DNA of 64,000 bases from Methanobacteriota archaeon (lineage in GTDB: Archaea > Thermoplasmatota > Poseidoniia > MGIII > CG-Epi1): positions 1 to 64,000 of the forward strand of contig JAAZXP010000002.1 of assembly GCA_014240055.1 (NCBI GenBank), in the 5' to 3' direction. The position numbers were made by a program, and so were the translations under genes. The first letter of the stretch is position 1, and every line of letters starts with the position of its first letter. The notes under the pieces are model-generated. The model saw only the letters and a program-made list of their open reading frames with translations, was not told where the DNA came from and made no database searches. This document shows positions 61,733 through 64,000 of this stretch, piece by piece.

Positions 61733-63331
61733 ATGAAATATATAATTGTAACCGGCGGTGTCCTTTCCGGATTAGGTAAAGGAATAACCTCATCTTCTGC
61801 AGGACTATTACTACAATGCGCAGGCTACAAAGTAACTGCCGTAAAAATGGATCCATATTTGAATGTTGATGCAGGCACAATGAATCCATATGAACACGGT
61901 GAAGTCTTTGTTATGAAGGATGGAGCTGAAGTTGATTTAGACCTTGGAAATTATGAACGATTTTTACACTGCAACTTAACAAGTGAACACAATATTACTA
62001 CTGGAAAAGTTTACAAAAGAGTCATAGAAAAGGAGAGACATGGAGATTATCTCGGTCAAACAGTTCAAATAATTCCTCACGTAGTCAGAGAAATTGTTGA
62101 TGGAATGAGAAAGGCTGCTGAAGATTCAAAGGCAGATGTTTGTATGGTGGAATTTGGAGGAACTGTAGGCGATATTGAATCAATGCCGTTTATGGAAGCT
62201 GGCCGTCTTTTGAGTAGGGAAGAAGGGAAAGAGAATGTAATGTACATCCATACTACTCTTGTCCCAGTTGTAGGTTCTGTTGGAGAACAAAAGACTAAGC
62301 CAACACAACATTCAATTAAAGAATTACAAGGACTTGGAATAAGGCCCGACATTATCGTTGGAAGAAGTAATGATATGTTAGACGAAGATATTGCTACAAA
62401 AATTGCTTTCTTCGCAGATATACCACGAGAAGCAGTTATTTCAGCTCCAGATGCACAATCTATCTATGATGTACCTTTAATGTTCTTAGAACAGGGATTA
62501 CATGAATTGATAGAAAAAAGACTTGGACTAAAGACAAAAAAACCAGATGTTACAAAGTGGAAAGATTTTGCAAAACGCGTATCTAATGGGGGAGAAGAAA
62601 TCGAAATTGCTTTAATTGGAAAATATACAGCTCTAAAAGATTCATATATCTCGCATAAAGAATCTCTTAGATATGCTGGAGCAGTTCTAGGCTGTAGAGT
62701 GAAAATTAGATGGATAGAAGCACCAGATTTAGAAGATAGTGGATCTACCAAGGACCTTGAAGGTGTAAATGGCATTCTTGTTCCCGGAGGATTTGGAAAT
62801 AGAGGTGCTGAAGGTAAAATTATGAGTGCTAAATGGGCCAGGGAACAGAATATCCCATACCTTGGAGTTTGTTTTGGTTTTCAATTAGCTACAATTGAAT
62901 TTGCACGTAATGTTTTAGGCCTCAAGGGTGCTAATTCTGCTGAACTCGATCCAAAAAGTCCACATCCCGTTGTCAATATACTCCCTGAACAAGAAGGTGT
63001 AGATGATATGGGGGCTACTATGAGATTAGGAGATCATGATGTAAATCTTAGTAAAGGAAAAGCTAGGGCGCTTTATGGTAAAAATACAATCTCTGAAAGG
63101 CATAGACATCGTTATGAAATAAATCCTGAATACATCGAGCAAATTGAAGCGAAAGGGCTAAAATATACTGGAAGAGACATCAGTGGAAGAAGAATGGAAA
63201 TACTAGAACTTGAAGGCCATCCCTATTTTGTAGCATCCCAATTTCATCCTGAATTCAAATCTAGACCTGATGACCCATCTCCTTTACATCTCGGTTTGGT
63301 AAAGGCTGCTCTAGCCCATAAAAAAGGATAA
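61733..63331 (+). CDS. pyrG: CTP synthase PyrG
   Basis: CTP synthase aminates UTP with glutamine. From the ATG at 61733 it has 532 residues starting MKYIIVTGGVLSGLGKGI. The synthetase domain has KMDPYLNVDAGTMNPYEHGEVFV, and the glutaminase triad is C380 in GVCFGFQL with histidine and glutamate in QFHPEFKSRP. With this start the cysteine falls at the position usual for the family. Earlier in-frame ATGs (61712, 61718) would add five or seven residues. Confidence 0.96.
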   Translation: MKYIIVTGGVLSGLGKGITSSSAGLLLQCAGYKVTAVKMDPYLNVDAGTMNPYEHGEVFVMKDGAEVDLDLGNYERFLHCNLTSEHNITTGKVYKRVIEKERHGDYLGQTVQIIPHVVREIVDGMRKAAEDSKADVCMVEFGGTVGDIESMPFMEAGRLLSREEGKENVMYIHTTLVPVVGSVGEQKTKPTQHSIKELQGLGIRPDIIVGRSNDMLDEDIATKIAFFADIPREAVISAPDAQSIYDVPLMFLEQGLHELIEKRLGLKTKKPDVTKWKDFAKRVSNGGEEIEIALIGKYTALKDSYISHKESLRYAGAVLGCRVKIRWIEAPDLEDSGSTKDLEGVNGILVPGGFGNRGAEGKIMSAKWAREQNIPYLGVCFGFQLATIEFARNVLGLKGANSAELDPKSPHPVVNILPEQEGVDDMGATMRLGDHDVNLSKGKARALYGKNTISERHRHRYEINPEYIEQIEAKGLKYTGRDISGRRMEILELEGHPYFVASQFHPEFKSRPDDPSPLHLGLVKAALAHKKG

Positions 63332-63343
63332 AAAGCAAGGGCA

Positions 63344-63356
63344 AGCTTATTAAGCT
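63344..63356. promoter_or_regulatory. Perfect 13-base palindrome between pyrG and a small membrane gene
   Basis: AGCTTATTAAGCT is a perfect inverted repeat centred on T63350, about 20 bases before the start codon at 63375. It overlaps the likely TATA position for that gene, so it could be an operator or simply an A+T-rich promoter element. Confidence 0.3.
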
Positions 63357-63374
63357 GTAATTTCTGGCTATATT

Positions 63375-63689
63375 ATGTCAGACGATAATGATAATAATGA
63401 TGAATTCACCGATTTCAAAGGTAGAGCCGATTCTCCTGAAGATGGTTTCACAACTTCTGAAATGATTACTGGATTCGGAATGCTCCTTATTTTTGTAGGA
63501 TTCATATTTGGTTTAATCAGACTTTTAGGCCTAAAAAACGGAGAGATTCCTGCTGATTATGACAACCACCTTGATCAATTGTACCTAAGTTATCTTATAA
63601 TGTTTGTAGGAATATTGATAACCAGTCTATTAGGATTCGGTGGAATGTTCAAAAGAACTATGTCTTCTTTCCTCGGTTCTAACGATTAA
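63375..63689 (+). CDS. Small two-helix membrane protein of unknown function
   Basis: The 104 residues have an acidic N terminus rich in Asp and Asn (MSDDNDNNDEFTDF). Two membrane helices follow, near 33-50 and 70-90 (GMLLIFVGFIFGLIRLL; LSYLIMFVGILITSLLGFG). I do not recognise the family. It lies 44 bases after pyrG behind a palindromic promoter-like element and overlaps the next, convergent gene by four bases. Confidence 0.55.
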   Translation: MSDDNDNNDEFTDFKGRADSPEDGFTTSEMITGFGMLLIFVGFIFGLIRLLGLKNGEIPADYDNHLDQLYLSYLIMFVGILITSLLGFGGMFKRTMSSFLGSND

Positions 63690-64000
63690 AAAGTTAATAA
63701 TTTATCGAAACTTACGGACATTGTATTGTCATTGAGCTCATAAGTATAAACGAAGGTGTGAGTTCCATTGCTTTCTGTTGCTGATGTTAAAGTATAGAGT
63801 AAAGAGTATCCGCGTGAGGCAAGGATTGACTCAAATTCTTCTGTGGCAGTATCAAAAGACATGGATAATTCTACACCATCTGCAGCATTCAAAACTTCAT
63901 ACTCTAAGGCTAATGAAAAACTATTCTCTAATGAAGTAATTATTGGAGTTATATCGTGTCTTTCTCCTTGATGATTACCCAAATTTACTGAATGTGTGAT
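63686..64000 (-). CDS. Protein of unknown function, 5' end beyond the window
   Basis: The minus-strand frame is open from the stop at 63686 to the window edge; a TTG at 63982 would make 98 residues, but no stop separates it from the edge, so the gene probably continues. The visible part is Ser/Thr/Glu-rich with alternating strands (ELSMSFDTATEEFESIL, YSLLYTLTS, HTFVYTYELNDN). Nothing in it is recognised; no membrane segment is present in the visible part. Confidence 0.45.
   Translation of the reverse strand: MTHSVNLGNHQGERHDITPIITSLENSFSLALEYEVLNAADGVELSMSFDTATEEFESILASRGYSLLYTLTSATESNGTHTFVYTYELNDNTMSVSFDKLLTF

Noticed and set aside
1..64000. CRISPR array, insertion sequences, integrase or prophage
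   Set aside because: No regularly spaced repeats, terminal inverted repeats, transposase or structural phage genes were seen; the RusA-like gene alone does not indicate a prophage.
1..64000. rRNA, 7S RNA, RNase P RNA or riboswitch
   Set aside because: No stretch with the expected structure was recognised; intergenic gaps are nearly all under 120 bases.

Overview
The window is an A+T-rich, gene-dense stretch of an archaeal chromosome with almost no non-coding DNA. Archaeal information-processing genes place it in the Archaea: TFB (31.6 kb), pelota (32.6 kb), NAC (33.6 kb), TiaS (22.2 kb), archease (24.2 kb), ABCE1/Rli1 (53.0 kb) and a RibL-type FAD synthetase (58.4 kb). These are mixed with many bacterial-type metabolic genes: SUF, one-chain GcvP, AcnA, PPDK, PntAA/AB/B, RibA/RibE, FolD and RmuC. 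Together with an archaeosortase, a PGF-type C-terminal sorting signal, large secreted proteins and a membrane-potential transhydrogenase, this suggests a planktonic Thermoplasmatota archaeon (Ca. Poseidoniia, Marine Group II/III). That assignment is inference; no rRNA gene is present. I see no CRISPR array, insertion sequence, integrase or prophage.

Layout. 0-7.5 kb: a truncated nadA diverges from an Rrf2 regulator that heads a complete SUF Fe-S operon (sufB-C-D-S-U-T) ending in a TusA-like protein and ribA. The first ~100 bases look like a foreign ABC-ATPase fragment joined to nadA. 7.5-10 kb: archaeosortase, Nudix hydrolase and a secreted PGF-CTERM protein, then glutaredoxin-gcvP. 13-20 kb: DUF2203, a small unknown, a HAD phosphatase, a giant secreted/membrane protein, crotonase, endonuclease III and dCMP deaminase. 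20-31.5 kb, mostly minus strand: PH-domain membrane protein, EamA transporter, TiaS, archease, initiator tRNA-Met, a large secreted protein, dihydroorotase, an S2P protease and an HD hydrolase. 31.6-38 kb, plus strand: TFB, pelota, NAC, acyl-CoA dehydrogenase and the three-gene transhydrogenase.

38-48 kb: RmuC, TrmJ-like methylase with a small P-loop protein, PPDK, a Frag1/DRAM-like membrane protein, a Tad-like secretion core (two T2SF membrane proteins plus CpaF/TadA ATPase) and PurM. 48-53 kb, minus: aconitase, a geranylgeranyl-reductase-like flavoprotein, FolD and a RusA-like resolvase. 53-57.4 kb: ABCE1 and an RND exporter. 57.4-59.6 kb: a riboflavin/FAD operon (ribB-ribL-ribE-ribH). 59.6-61.7 kb: a three-gene operon of an MBL-fold hydrolase and two 2OG-Fe(II)-oxygenase-like proteins. 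61.7-64 kb: PyrG, a small membrane protein and an incomplete gene at the edge.

How they connect: SUF supplies Fe-S clusters to NadA, aconitase, endonuclease III and ABCE1, all encoded here. RibA at the end of the SUF operon and the distant rib operon give most of FAD synthesis by a mixed bacterial/archaeal route (no RibD or riboflavin kinase is seen). Pelota and ABCE1 cooperate in ribosome rescue and recycling. The archaeosortase has at least one plausible substrate next door. Less-known items most worth a look are the MBL/two-oxygenase operon, the archaeosortase with its possible second signal type, the pilin-less Tad core, the Frag1/DRAM homologue, the RusA-like nuclease without a prophage, and the chimeric left edge.
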